A stretch of 64,000 nucleotides of DNA from Steinernema hermaphroditum (GCA_030435675.1 CM059623.1:10938012-11002011), one strand, 5' to 3'; counted from the first letter of the stretch, positions 34,455-47,327 are shown. Notes: generated by a model from the letters alone, not told the origin. A program made the numbers and translations.

Positions 34455-36088
34455 ATGTCACAACAAGGCAAAAAACGCAAAGCGGAGTCTGAGAGCAGCA
34501 ACAGTAACAAAGGAAAGAGAATCTCAGTTGGTTCGGTAGAGGATGAACATGTGGTTTCAACATCCAGCACCTCTACTCCATCCATTGATCTGACCTCGTA
34601 AGTGTTTTTGATACCAACATATCCACAAATACACAATTTAAAGACTCTACGCTTCGCTGACCTCATTCAACGCCATTGTACCTCAATCCACATCGAAGTA
34701 CGTCACATGTTGCCAATTCTTGAACAAATGTGTTATATTGTAGCAATGGAACATTTCTGGTGATTGACAGTGTACTCTTTAACCCCGGTGACAAAGCAAA
34801 TTTTTACAAGCAACTGTTGGAAGTTATTCTTCTTGATGGTTCGAAAAACGTCCTCAAATTTATTGCGTATCAAGAGCTCGCCATCAAGTTTAATGTTTTG
34901 TCCCAGGGAATGGTATATTCTAATCTATTATTTCCTTTGAGTAACAAAACAGTTGTAGGTGATCAAGATGCATAATTTTGGTTGTCATGACGATAATTTT
35001 GTCAAATACGTCGGTATGTTCAAATAATGCCCACAGTAGTTATGTTCAACTGTCTTAGGATCGCCATTCCCCTACACATTAATGTCAAACGCACACACCG
35101 AGATTCATGTTGACCAAGGACTTTCTGAAAAATGGCAGAAATTTTTCAGTGAAACGTTGAAGGACAGTGTTAGCTCCGATGTTATAAAAGAATATCACGG
35201 ATTGTAAGTGTGTGTAATCTTCAACGTCGTTCTTATGATATTGTTAGCGTTCTTAATCTGATGGCTATCAAGTTAACTTTCCCAAAGCCTGTGAAGATTC
35301 GAGGTGTTGATGGTTTTCTTGCAACTGTTTCCTGCTTGACTAATGATTCGAAAAGTGTGGACTTCGCATACTTCAACGAACACATCGCTCAACTTCCCTT
35401 ACTTGTCCAACATCAGGTTGTTATTAGTGTCCTACTACATCCACTTACTCAGAAAATCTTTAGAAATACGTTATTTGTCACAGTCACATCAAAGAGCAGT
35501 CAGGAGATAAGAAGCAATACGCAGATTTTGACATGGCAGTTGGTCCAAAATTGCTTTTTACTCCTTTAGACAGTTCTGCCGAAATTGACCACTACACCTT
35601 TGAGCAACTCAAAGAGATGCCGATCCTTCCAAATCTGATCAGTAAATCATATGATGTTTTTGTGCACAAACAAAATCTTTTGCATTTAGAAACTGAACTC
35701 TTTCTTCTTGCTACTCCGAAACATACTGCTTCCTCGGATATGTTTCATAACTATACAGGTTGTACCCTACCCACAAAAACTTGTGATTACATATCTTTTA
35801 ATTCAGTGATCGCCACCGACTCGTCTGGATCGGGAGCAAACGCAATTACAGTTGTTCTTAGCTTGGTGACAACCCAGAGTGACTTAAAATTGAAAATTGG
35901 TTACTGTCTGAAAGGAATCTTTGAAGTTTACCTTGACGGTATTTTTAAACTTTCAAACTGAAATACATTCTATACCCTATTCAGAACACATGGTTAAACT
36001 TCGAGCTTTTGATAAGTTCACTGAGGAAGGAGACAAGACGTTTCCCTCCCACTTTATTTACAAACAACATGAGTTCATCAGTCGCTGA
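34455..36088 (+). CDS. RPA1-like single-strand DNA-binding protein
   Basis: About nine exons with 44-50-base introns join in frame to roughly 420 residues. It starts MSQQGKKRKAE after an ATAG acceptor, with a basic Ser-rich leader. An OB fold like DBD-A of RPA1 follows: FLVIDSVLFNPGDKANFYKQL, LLDGSKNVLKFIAYQELAIKFNVL, GMVIKMHNFG, then FPYTLMSNAHTEIHV. A second possible OB fold contains MAIKLTFPKPVKIRGVDGFLAT and a third part has AITVVLSLVTTQSDLKLKIGYC. It ends only about 180 bases before the Helitron Rep-helicase on the same strand. Helitrons of several hosts carry RPA-like genes, so this is probably an accessory gene of the element that coats single-stranded DNA during rolling-circle transfer. 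Confidence 0.75.
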
Positions 36089-36269
36089 GTTCATCGTTGT
36101 CTGTCGTTTTCCAATCTTATGCGTTTGTTTACGTTGATTCACTATTATTTTCAACAATCATTTTGCTAAATGTTGTGTTTCAACTTAAATCGATTCATGG
36201 TTTCCAACCATTCTGTTACTTCTATCAGTGCATAGCTGTTGTTCTACCCATGACTTTAGAACATAGAGT

Positions 36270-39200
36270 ATGTCCTCGTCCGATAGCTCCGTAAACGCTC
36301 CTCCAACATCCACACGTCGACGAGGAAGACCTCGTGGGCGTACAACTCCAAGCTCATCCACCGAACGTCAACGTGCTCGACGTCAGCAACAAAGAGAAAA
36401 CGGTTGGTAGAAAATCTTATACTTTAGTACAAAGTAGTTCAGAAACACCAGAAAAAGCAGAGCTACGAAAGCAACATGAATGTGATCGTAAACGCGCATA
36501 TCGTCAAAGGCAAAGAGAGCATGGTTAGCATCCACATTTGTATTTTGATGCAATTTAGTTTAGAGACACCTGAACAACAAGAACAGCGACGAGAACACGA
36601 ACGCGAAAGAGTGCGAGCTGGACGTGAGCGCCAATTACTACAGAGATCTGGTAAATATTGACACTGTACACAACCGGCAAACCATTTTTTAAAGATTTCC
36701 GCCAAGAGGACCTTGAAGAAACACGAGAGAGTAATCGTCTGTCTCAGGAAAGACTTCGCCAACGATACCGTTCGTAAAAAATTCCCTTCCTTACTTATCG
36801 TACATTTTAAGGCATTCACCAACGAGAAGAACAACACAGTAGTGAACTTCTTCGTCTTGGTGAACGAACGAATGAATGCTACCATTGTGGTGCGCTCCAT
36901 TTTAAAGGCTTCCACACATGCTGTAGTAACGGGAAAGTGTTCATTGGACCAATGACAAAAATCCCCGAACCACTCTATTCCTACTATTTCAATCACACAA
37001 TGCAAGGCCGATCAGCTATATTGGAAAACATTCTATCATATAACTCTTTGTTATCAATGGGATCTTTCCAATACGATAGGATTCGCCCTGAACCTCATGG
37101 AATTCAGAGTGTAAAGGTAAAGCAAGAGTATTGAAACATATTGCATATGAATACTTTAGGTCCGTGGACAAGTTCACCACTTCACTTCATGCATACGACC
37201 CAAAAATCCTCGTAATCCAAAGTTTGGGAACGTTTACGTTTACGACGTAAACACAGCCACCGAACACAGAATGCGTCAACCCTCTGCTCGAAACGTAAAT
37301 CGCGAGGTAAAATGCAAATCTCTTCAAAGCGCATGAAAAATATTCAGGTTTTGCGTGATTTGGGTGCTATGGTAGCTGAGTGTAATCCATACGCTGCACA
37401 ATACAAAAGAATGAACGAAATTTTAATCGAAAGAGAAAGAGAAGGAAGACCGGTAATCAGTTGCTCTTAGCACTAAAAAAGCTCTTTCTTTATAGATCGG
37501 TGACCTAAGACTAAAAATATGTGATGCACGTGGTGTTGATCCCGCGGAATTAATCAGCCATCCAGGCGTATATGAAGCTCCTACATGTGGAAACATGGTC
37601 GCTGTCTACTTTACCTGTACGGCTCAACAGCATGTACCCCCAAAGGGACTTATGATATACCCACTTCTTAACGATCGAATTCCCTTTCCCATCTACCCAT
37701 ATATGCCGATGATAGACGCTATATGCTTTCCTCTGTTGCACATATACGGTGAAGACTCTTGGCATCCAGGCAAGATCCATCACGACAATGCGAACACATA
37801 AAAAGAATTTAGGTATCCCCCACATGACTGATCGTCGGTCTTTTGTTGATCGGATGATGGAAATACAAAGCGAACGACCTGATATAGATTGGTCTCTTGA
37901 AGCCTATAACCAGCCACTTGTGAGACAAGGTATTATCGCTCAAATGGCCGAGATCGAAGAATTGGAGAGAAACGTTCCGATGAATCTTGATACTGATTCT
38001 GAAGAAGAAATAGAGGTTGTTAACGAAAACACATCGGACAGAACAGATACTGAAGTTCAATCACCGAGTGATGATAATTCTGGACATGATGATGACATTC
38101 ATGCCGTCAGTTAACAGCTTCTTACAGACGATCAAACAGTTAATTTAGATGTACCGACATCACGAGATCGAACCAGAACCAATGAGTCCTGAGTTAACAT
38201 TCGTTGAAAGAGGAGGTGACTTTTATCCACTGTATCATCCGATCCACCCCGAAGAAAGAGAAAATAGACTTTTTGATGACAACATGAGTGACAGCGGTCC
38301 AGACGACGTCTCGGTGACTAACGATGAAGACTACCGAGAGACGCATGTGTTAGACGAAGATCCCGATGTTGATAGAGGTGAGCAAACGACTCATGAAGGC
38401 CGAACAGAAATTGGAGAAGCTAATGAAGATGATATTGCGTCAATGGAAACTGATAACTTTTACGATGACATATCAATTGATCTGAATGCGACAGCCGATC
38501 AAGCTTCCAGTTTACAGAGCACGTCCAGTTCACGAAGGGTAGCTTCATCAGTGAAATTTCTCCCAATAAAAATCATTTCAGTTAACGACATCACGAAGAG
38601 AGTGGCTCCTGTTTCGTTACCAACATCGAAGAGGCATGAATTGCCGCTATTCTTCTGCGCGCAAATTAGGCCAGCTCTACCTCATTGATCATTACATGCG
38701 CATTCTTCAACAAAGAGGGGAACAGATTGCTGAACACTTCACAGAAACTACTTTGACTAACAGGTTATTACAATTAACAAATTATGAAAACGATTTGTGA
38801 TATTTAAGGCAGGCGTTCCTCAATTTCATGAACGATATGGCTGCACGACAAGGGCGCCGAGTAGGAGCTCTTACCGTTGTTCCTCAGCATGTACCGGGAT
38901 CACCGCGCTATTTGCGTAATCAATTCGAAAACGCTGTTACCTTATCAAACAAGCAAACGTGGGCGGACCATCCGTTCCTTGTTGCCGAAGTTTTCAAAAA
39001 GAAACTTGAAGACTTCAAGAAATTTCTATGTGGAACACGAAGAACAGAAAGTAAAACAGTTCGCATGCGCCGACGCGGTGAAAACCGTCGTCGATTGTTC
39101 AGAGGAGGTTGTTAAACATTAACTTATGAACAAGGGAATTTACCATTGCAAATTAAGGTCTTTTTGGAGACGTTAAATGGTTTGTCTATTCTACTGAATT

Positions 39201-42200
39201 TCAACAACGCGGTTTACCACACGTCCACATGGTAATAGCTTTGGCCGACCAATTCAAACCTCGTTCTCCGGAAGAAATTGATCGCGTTTGTCAGGCAGAA
39301 TTGCCGGTCGTCCCTGATCCATCACATGAGCATTATAACGAGTAAGAACGAAATCTTCTCTATAACGCACAAACACTCTATTACAGTCAGAAATTGCTCC
39401 GAGAATTAGTTGAACAATTCATGATACACAAACCGTGTCAAGGCAAGGATACTTATTGCCGCAAAGGCGTACCTGTGCAGCGAAAAACGTGTTCCAAACG
39501 TTTTCCTAAAGAATTCGCTAACTTCTCACGTCCTATTGAAGATGACTATGCCGTTCTAAGGCGCCCCAATAACGGCGAATGTTCAAGGTGTGAAACAAAT
39601 TCACGCCTATGTTTTTATCCTATTTGTTTAGCATTAATCCTGAAGCAACTAACGCATATGTGGTACCATATAACAGGACGCTATTGAAGCGCTACCAAGC
39701 ACATATAAACGTTGAAATAATAACTAATCTTCGTGTACTCAAATACTTGTATAAGTATCTATACAAAGGTTGTTTTAAAGTTTGAAAAATCAGGCACAAA
39801 ATTGATTTTTATAGGATTCAATAGGGCACTAATAGAAACCATGGAACGATCAGCAATCGACAATGGTGCTCCACACGGCAGAGCGGGAAACATGGTTTCG
39901 ACTGAGCATATTCTATATCCAAGAGGAATAAATTTACCTGATGGAGTCCTTGAGGTTTGCAAATGAGAATTACAGAAAACAACCTACATTTTTTCATTAT
40001 TAGAAAAGAAACCGAGACGCTGCTAATCTCCTCGGTAGAACACTTGGCACAACGTAAGCAATGAGAGTCAGAACAACTTTAAATGTTAAAGTTACAGTGT
40101 GGATGACAATCAGAGACCTATTCTGGTATATGACGAAGTGCATCTTATCGAAGACATGCGGGCCGTAACAAGCTGCGAAGCTGCGTGGGAAACGTCAGAA
40201 TATGACATGCATGTCTCCAGTCACACTGTTTGTACGGGCTACGTCCATATGCCTGACAGGGAACCACTGATAGTTGAAAGAGGTATTGCTACACCACATC
40301 CGCAACAATCAAACCAATGTTTTAGAACACGAAGAAGAGCTTTTCCAACGTTTGCAACAAGCCGACCGAGAGATTCCGTCAATGTTAAAAGCTTGGTTTC
40401 AAATAAACGGCCATCCTCCTAATAATCAAACGAAAGAGCTTCTGGAGACCCTTACATTCAACGAGATGTTTCGCTACTTCCGCTATAAGAACAAGAAATG
40501 GGTGAAAAAGGTTCACGTCAATGAAGATACCGTCGTAACACGAATAAAAAGTAGGATAAACATTGAATAAAGAACTATTTACAAACAATGCGTTTAGCTG
40601 TTCACCCTCGATTTACCGAACTTTTCGCTATTCGACTCTTGGCCTTAAATATGAAGTTTGTGAAAAGTTTCGAGGAACTGCGAACATGCAACGGCGTTGT
40701 GTGCGAAACCTTTGTCGCTGCTGCAAGAGTTGGAAAACTTTTTAATTTTATGCTTTGACTAAGTATTTAGATGCGTGGTCTCATGACAGATGAGGTTGAG
40801 TGGAGAGACGCTCTTGAAGAGGCTGGAACAATGGAACTTCCAGTTAACATTCGCCGACTCTTCGCTTCAATCCTCATCTTTTCGGTGCCTGCGAATCCGA
40901 GGGAACTCTGGGAAGATTACAAAGAATCGATGTATGACAGACGAGGCACACTTCAACAGAAAGAAGCAAGAGCGCTCTTTCACATACGATCTATTCTTCG
41001 TCACCACGGAAGAGAGCTGACAGATTTCGACCTTCCCGGTAAAGCATTAGAAGTGTTCATAAATTATATTGTCATTTTAAAGATGTTCATAATGATCATT
41101 TGGGCAACATCCGAGAGCTCGATGATGACTACTCAGATCTCTTCCTTACTGCTACAGAGGTTCAAGAGAAGGCCGACAACTTGCTTACGGTATCAAACAA
41201 ATCATAAAAGTCCCTAATTTTGCTATTTAGCAACTAAATGATGAACAAAAAACTGTATACACAGAAATAATGACTCAGCTTGTAGACAATAATGGAAAAA
41301 GGCTCTTCTTCCTCGAAGGCTCAGGGGGCTGCGGAAAAACTTTCCTCTACAATACATTGTACTACAACCTACGTGCCAAAGGGTACAAAGTTCGTTGTGT
41401 TGCGCACACTGGCTCTGCTGCCAGTCTCCTACCGAACGGATCTACTGTGCATAGCACATTTGGTATTCCCATTGAAGTAGAGGAAGAGATGGAAAGTCAC
41501 ATTGCGCTGGAAAGTGCCAAAGGTTACGTGAATCATGCTTGATCAAAACACAGTTTCAATTTTCAGCTGATGACTTGAAAAGTGTGAAAGTTATCCTATG
41601 GGACGAAGCTACAATGACTGATCGTCGTATTTACGCTTGTGTCAGTCATTTTCTTCAAGCACTGCACCCCGAGTTAGAAGATGAAATGTTTGGTGGTGTC
41701 ATGATAATAGCAGGTGGTGACTGGAAGCAAACACTCCCTATTGTTCCAGAAGTAAACACCTCGCACCTATTTTCCATCCTACTTATTCTTTGTTTAAGGC
41801 TCTTGGCCATGGAGTTATTGATTACACTTTGAAAAAAACGGATATGTGGGAACAATTTGTGAAGTTCATGCTCACAACAAACATACGCGCACAAACCGAT
41901 CCAGCATTTGCGGCAAAACTCCTCGATATCGGCTTAGGAACAAGTCGAGATGAAGACGACCAAGTTGACTTGCCCTACCAAATAATTCGAACTGACGACG
42001 ATAAGGTTTCCACACAATCATCGCAACAATTAAAACGAAAGGGTTTTAGGTTATCGATTTCGTTTTTCCTCCAAATTCTGACTGGGCTAATCGTTCAATA
42101 CTGGCTGTCACCAATAAGACAAGTTTGGAAATAGCAGAAAAAGTAATTAGAAGCGCCTTAAAATGTAAACATTAGCTTTCTTCAGGTCCTCGAACGATTA

Positions 42201-42817
42201 CCAGGACAAAGTAAAACATTTACATCTGTTGATTCTCCATATCAGGAGAGATCATTTGTGTCCGTTGATCCAGAGGTATATCACAATCAGACTACTTCCG
42301 GACTGCCCCCACATTTCTTGAATTTGAAAATCGGATGTGAAGTGATTTTGCTTCGCAACTTGAATGTCACGTTAGGCCTGTGCAACGGAACTCGACTGAA
42401 AATCAAACACATGACAAATAATGTAATGCTTAGCTGTCCTTGCACATGAAATTTAAAGACCGTTCTTAGGTGCTCTTCTGTGAACCAGTGAATAAGAACG
42501 ACCGCACGCCAGATACAGTCTGTATTCATCGAATGCCTTTGACAAGTACGAATCGTCCTGACAAAGATTTTGTCTTTTTGCGCCACCAGTTCCCTGTTCG
42601 ACTCAGTTATTCGCTAACGATTAACAAGTCGCAAGGCCAATCGTTGGACAAAGTCGGCATAGTACTTGATACTCCATGTTTCGCACACGGCCAACTTTAC
42701 GTCGCCTTGAGTCGAGCTCATAAACAAGAGGATGTTGCTATCTTCCACTACAACGTTTATGTCGCAGGAAAATCTAATGTCGTCCATAATGTGGTTTACG
42801 AAGAAATTCTGAGATGA
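36270..42817 (+). CDS. Helitron Rep-helicase
   Basis: More than 20 exons with about 40-50-base introns, roughly 1,800 residues; I could follow the frame from MSSSDSSV to the stop without a break. In order: an AT-hook-like RRRGRPRGR and repeated ETPE...R-rich units; a zinc-binding motif CYHCGALHFKGFHTCC (about 36.87 kb); the Helitron-like N region (YGEDSWHPGIPH, LGQLYLIDHY, VPGSPRYLRNQF); the Rep HUH motif GLPHVHM (39211-39231); the two-tyrosine YLYKYLYK (39744-39767); then a PIF1-type helicase with Walker A GSGGCGKT (41318-41341), WDEA (41599-41610), GGDWKQTLP and INKSQGQSLDKVG...YVALSRA. One intron (37770-37812) uses a GC donor. It nicks and unwinds DNA for rolling-circle transposition. Confidence 0.93.
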
Positions 42818-43160
42818 TTTGTCTGGTGCTTACAAAACTTGTTGCATACTTGTTATTTTTTTGATTGCCAATACAATATTTGTTAGTATACCGAGTTATG
42901 GTTTTACAAATGAGTACTGTTGTGATCCAATATTTACCTGATTTGGGTTTGGTAGAAAATGTGCTTTGCTGCAAAACATACCGTATGTTATATAGGAAAC
43001 ATTGTTGAGAGCTCCCAGCCGTAGACATATGTCATTTTCAAAGGTAAATAGCAGCATCCATTATGGACTTTTCACAGGTGAAAACACATTTTCCAATCTA
43101 TCTAACAAATCATCCTTTCCAGGGAAATACTTTCTAATCCTCATTCTTATATATCACAAC
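42818..43160. other. 3' flank of the Helitron gene
   Basis: AT-rich, no gene. The element's 3' terminus should be here or beyond, but I could not identify a hairpin with CTRR. Confidence 0.4.
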
Positions 43161-43535
43161 TAGAGTTGGCATCGGGTCGAACCCGAAAATCCTCATTTTT
43201 TGCAGTACGGACCAATTTTGAAGTCCAATCGAGAAACTTCCAAGTGCGCTGGCTTCGCCCCAACGTCGCGGCCCAGAATAGTCAAAAAATTTGACCGAAG
43301 AACGAAAAAATCCATTCAAAAATTTTCGGGTTCAGATTTTCGGGTTCGGGTTCGGGTTTTTCGGGTTTCACCCCTAATTGGACCTTGTTTTGTTGTTCGG
43401 TCAAACTTTTTTGATTATGCTGGGCCGCGACGTTGGGGCGAAGCCAGCGCACTTGAAAGTTTCTCGTTTGGACTACAAAATTGGTCCGTATTGCAAAAAA
43501 TGCGAATTTTCGGGTTCGACCCGATGCCAACTCTA
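43161..43535. mobile_element. TA-flanked MITE, copy 2
   Basis: 375 bp, TAGAGTTGGCATCGGGTCGA...TCGACCCGATGCCAACTCTA: inverted ends of more than 30 bp, with TA at each edge as in Tc1/mariner-type insertions. The interior is also palindromic (CCAACGTCGCGGCCCAG near 43260 and its complement near 43423). Better preserved than copy 1 at 22.47 kb, so probably the younger insertion. Confidence 0.85.
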
Positions 43536-43647
43536 ATCACAACGACAAAAAAGCTATTCTGCCTCAATTCTTCCAAAGTTTAATAAAAAGTTGTTCCTTT
43601 AAGCAGCAACGTAAAGGTTAAGGACTTCCTTATAAAAAAGAGATATT

Positions 43648-43767
43648 TCCACTTTTCCATCTAAAAATTCTTTTATTTTCAATTGATTCAATAAAATTCC
43701 AATCTTTTCATCCTCCAAACCTCTCCTAAACCTCTCCTGTTCCGTTGGTTCGTTGGTTCCTAGTCTA
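43648..43767. repeat. direct repeat, left copy
   Basis: TTCCACTTTTCCATCTAAAA...GTTGGTTCCTAGTC is repeated almost exactly at 47213-47327. The pair encloses the dispersed module and the satellite array, as long direct repeats of a larger element might. Confidence 0.8.
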
Positions 43768-43799
43768 CGCCGCTATAATAAAGAATCCTTTTCTTCACT

Positions 43800-44700
43800 T
43801 TCTGTCCTTCTGTCTGTCTGTCCGTCACGCTCCTACTTTGCAACTGTGGCCTCTTGGTGCCAAACCACCTTCACCATCATGTTTCTCATCGGTAATCTAT
43901 CACAGGAAAAATACTCCCACCCCTGGCTCCCACCACGATCCTAAGAAAACAGGTTCCACTAACCTCTTTTTTCTTCCTTTGTCCATTTTCGCCCAAAACA
44001 CTGTCATATCTCTCTGCTCCATCATGTTTAGGTCTGGGCCCAAAATTTTTTTAAAACAGGTTCAAACCTGGAAATGTCATAGGTTCGTCCCTTTTCCCAA
44101 AAGTGCCCCAAACTTCTTCAAATGTGCCAAAATAAACCCTCAAACTTTTCGTGCCAGGACCCAAAAATTTTGGAAAAGTCATATGTTCGGTCAAGTGTTA
44201 AAAATTGAAAAAGGTTCAAATTTGGAAATGTCATAGGTTCGTCCCTTTTCCCAAAAGTGCCCCAAACTTCTCCAAATGTGCCAAAATAAAACTTTAAACT
44301 TTTCGTGTCAGGACCAAAAAATTTTGGAAAAGTCATATGTTCGTCCCTTTTCCCAAAAGTGCTCCAAACTTCTCCAAATGTTCCAAAATAAATCTTCAAA
44401 CTTTTCGTGTCAGGACCAAAAAATTTAGGAAATGTCATATGTTCGGTTAAGTGTTAAAAATTGAAAAAGGGTTCAAATTTGGAAATGTCATATGTTCGTC
44501 CATGAGCCTAAAATTGAAAACAGGTCAAAATTTGGAAGTGTCATATGTTCGTCCACCATTCCAAAACTGCCCTAAAAAGCTCCTGCTCAACTACTTTGTT
44601 CTCTTAACATCTTCTTCGGGTCAAGGCCTAAAATTTAGGAAGTGTCATATGTTCGTCCAATGGTTCAAAATTGGTTCCTACACTTCCCTATACCTACTCA
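43800..44700. repeat. dispersed repeat module and irregular tandem array, copy 2
   Basis: 43.81-44.05 kb matches 29.88-30.11 kb. From 44.05 to 44.67 kb come repeated GGTTCAAATTTGGAAATGTC and GTCATATGTTCGTCC units, here in a larger period of about 150 bp that includes CCCAAAAGTGCCCCAAACTT. It is the diverged partner of the 53-bp array at 30.1 kb. Confidence 0.8.
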
Positions 44701-44815
44701 ACTTCTCCTTTTGGTTCAACAACACAAAGACTTTGAGAAGAGTACAGCTTAACTCTTTTGGTCTCACCACGAAATCATTTAGTGATGCAAAATCGGATCC
44801 TTTGAGTTCCAAATG

Positions 44816-47050
44816 ATTCTCTTTCGTCGGAAAGGGAATTCATAGCCTATCCTCTAAAGTTGGAAAGCAAATTGTTTGACGTTGGAACGGAAATTCATAA
44901 AGAAATGTTTAGGTCTGGAAACCGAATTCATATATGATTCCCTGAAGTTCGAAAAAGAGGATTCACAGAGGATTCTGCCACCTTGGAAGACAAATTCCTA
45001 AAAAATTCTTTTGCGTTGGAAAGCGAAATCATAAAGCTCTTCTGAAGTTGAAGCGCAAATTCGTGGAGAAATCTAAGACGTTGGAAAGTGAATTCACCGC
45101 ATATCTTTATTTTGGAACGCAAATTCACAAACTGTCCTGGGAAGTTGGATCCAAAATCACAGAGGACTCTTTGTAGTTGAAAAGATTTCAAACAGATCTT
45201 CTCCTTTTCATTGGAAACGTTTCAAATAGCAAAATCTCTTTCGTTGGAAGGGAAATCTTCGAAGTTGGAAGGCGAATTCACAGAGGATTCCCCAAAGTTG
45301 AACACAGAATCATGGTCTATCCTCTGCAGTTGGAAAGCGAATTCATAGAGAAATCTTTGATGTTCGATAGGAAATTCATAGGGAATACTCTGAAGTTGGT
45401 CACCAAATCATAGGCTCTCCTTTGAAGTTGGAACGCAAATTCATAAAGAATTCCCTGGAATTGGAAAGATATCAAACAAATTTCTCTTTAGTTGGAAAGC
45501 GAAATCATGGCCTGTTCTCTGAAGTTGGAAAGTTAATTCATGGATGATTCCCTAAAGTTGGACGTAAAATCATAGCCTGCCCTATGCAGTTGGAAAGCGA
45601 ATTCACAGAGATCTCTTTGAGATTGGAAAGTGAATTCACAGGGGATTCTCGACATTGGGAGGCAAATTCACAGAGAAGTCTTTGGCATCATGAATAGAAT
45701 TCATAGAGGATTCTCTGCTATTGGAAAGGTATCAAACAGGTCCCTCTCTTTAGTTGCAAAGCGACTCCACAGAGAATACTCTGAAGTTGGAAAGTGAAAT
45801 CACAGAGGATTCTCATACACTGGAAAGCAAAATCATGACCTATTCCCTAAAGTTGCACAGGAAATCATAGAGAAATCTTTGATGTTGGATAGGAAATTCA
45901 TAGGGAATACTCTGAAGTTGGTCACCAAATCATAGGCTGTCCTTATTCCCCCCATGATTCCCTAAAGTTGGACTTAAAATCATAGCAATTTCAGCATAGC
46001 GGATTCTCCGCTGTTGGAAAGGTATCAAACAGGTCCCTCTCTTTAGTTGCAAAGCGACTCCACAGAGAATACTCTGAAGTTGGAAAGTGAAATCACAGAG
46101 GATTCCCTGAAGTTGGACGCAATATCATAGAGAAATCTTTGACGTTGGATAAGGAGTCCATAAGGAATAATCTGAAGTTGGAAAGGGAATTCACAAAGGA
46201 TCCTCATACATTGGAAAGCAAAATCATGACCTATTCCCTGAAGTTGCACAGGAAATCATAGCTTATTCTCAAATGTTGGAACGCAAATTCATAGAGCATT
46301 CCCTGGAGTTGGAAAGGGAATTCACAGACAATACTGTGAGGTTGAATCGCAAATACACAACGTGTGCTCTAAAGTTGGAACGTAAAATTACAGGGAACTC
46401 TTTGTAGTTGAAAAGATTTCAAACAGATATGTGCCTTTCGTTGGAAAGGTTTCAAATAGAAATGTCTATTTCGTTGGAAGGGAAATCTTCGAAGTTGGAA
46501 GGCGAATTCATAGAAGATTCTCTGACATTGAAGAGGCATCAAGCAGATATTCCGCCGACGTTGGAACACGCAAATTCACTGAGAATTCCCTATAGTTGGG
46601 CACAAAATCATTGTATATCCCTTTCAGTTGGAAAGCGAATTCACAGAGGGTTCTTTTGCGTTGGATAGGGAATTCATAGGAAATACTCTGACGTTGGAAA
46701 GCTAAATCGTAGAGAAATCTTCGGCCTTGGAAAGCGAATTCATGGATGATTCTCTAAAGTTGAATAGCGAAATTACTAATGATTGTTTGGCGTTGGAAAG
46801 CAAATTCATAGAGAAGTCTTTGGCGTTAGAAATACAATTCATAGAGGATTCTCTGCTGTTGGAAAGGTATCAAATAGGTCCCTCTCTTTCGTTGGAAAGC
46901 GAACCTGGAGAGAATACTCTGAAGTTGGACGCGAAATCAGAGCCTTCCCTTTTAAGTTGGAACGAAAATTCGCAGAGGATTCTTTGGCATTCTAATGCAA
47001 AATCATAAAGAAATCTTTGACGTGGGATCGAAAAAAAAAAGAATTTTCTG
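44816..47050. repeat. degenerate ~33-bp satellite, about 2.2 kb
   Basis: Repeats of a unit close to TTGGAAAGCGAATTCATAGA followed by GGATTCTCTGAAG, about 30-35 bp each. Many units hold GAATTC. Since 33 is a multiple of three, some stretches give repetitive open frames with an 11-residue period (LESEFIEDSLK-like); stops and frame changes break them, so I treat it as non-coding. Confidence 0.88.
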
Positions 47051-47212
47051 ATGTTGGAAAGGTTTCGAAACATAACTTTTGATAATCTGCTTTTCCTTAG
47101 AAATATTTAAAACTCTTCCTTTCTTTTATTTTATCTATAAAAACAATCAATCTACTTTCTACAAATTATTAAAAGAAAGTTTAAAAGACTGATTTATCAA
47201 ATTAAAAACTGA

Positions 47213-47327
47213 AATTTCCACTTTTCCATCTAAAATTCTTTTATTTTCCACTGATTCAATAAAATTCCAATCTTTTCATCCTCCAAACCTCTCCTACTTC
47301 GTTGGTTCGTTGGTTCCTAGTCCAAAC
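47213..47327. repeat. direct repeat, right copy
   Basis: Partner of 43648-43767, same orientation, differing by a few bases and one short gap (one CTCTCCTAAAC unit less). The TIR element begins 17 bases later. Confidence 0.8.

Larger units (their letters stand above)
34455..42817 (+). mobile_element. Helitron, apparently intact coding part
   Basis: The span of the RPA-like gene and the Rep-helicase gene. I could not place the ends: the expected 5' TC, 3' hairpin and CTRR were not found with confidence in 33-34.4 kb or 42.8-43.16 kb. The MITE at 43161 lies just downstream and is a limit for the 3' end, or an insertion in it. Confidence 0.7.

Noticed and set aside
46408..47008. Open frames of 66-93 residues within the satellite
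   Set aside because: They follow from the 33-bp period; neighbouring units have stops and shifts, and there is no start context.
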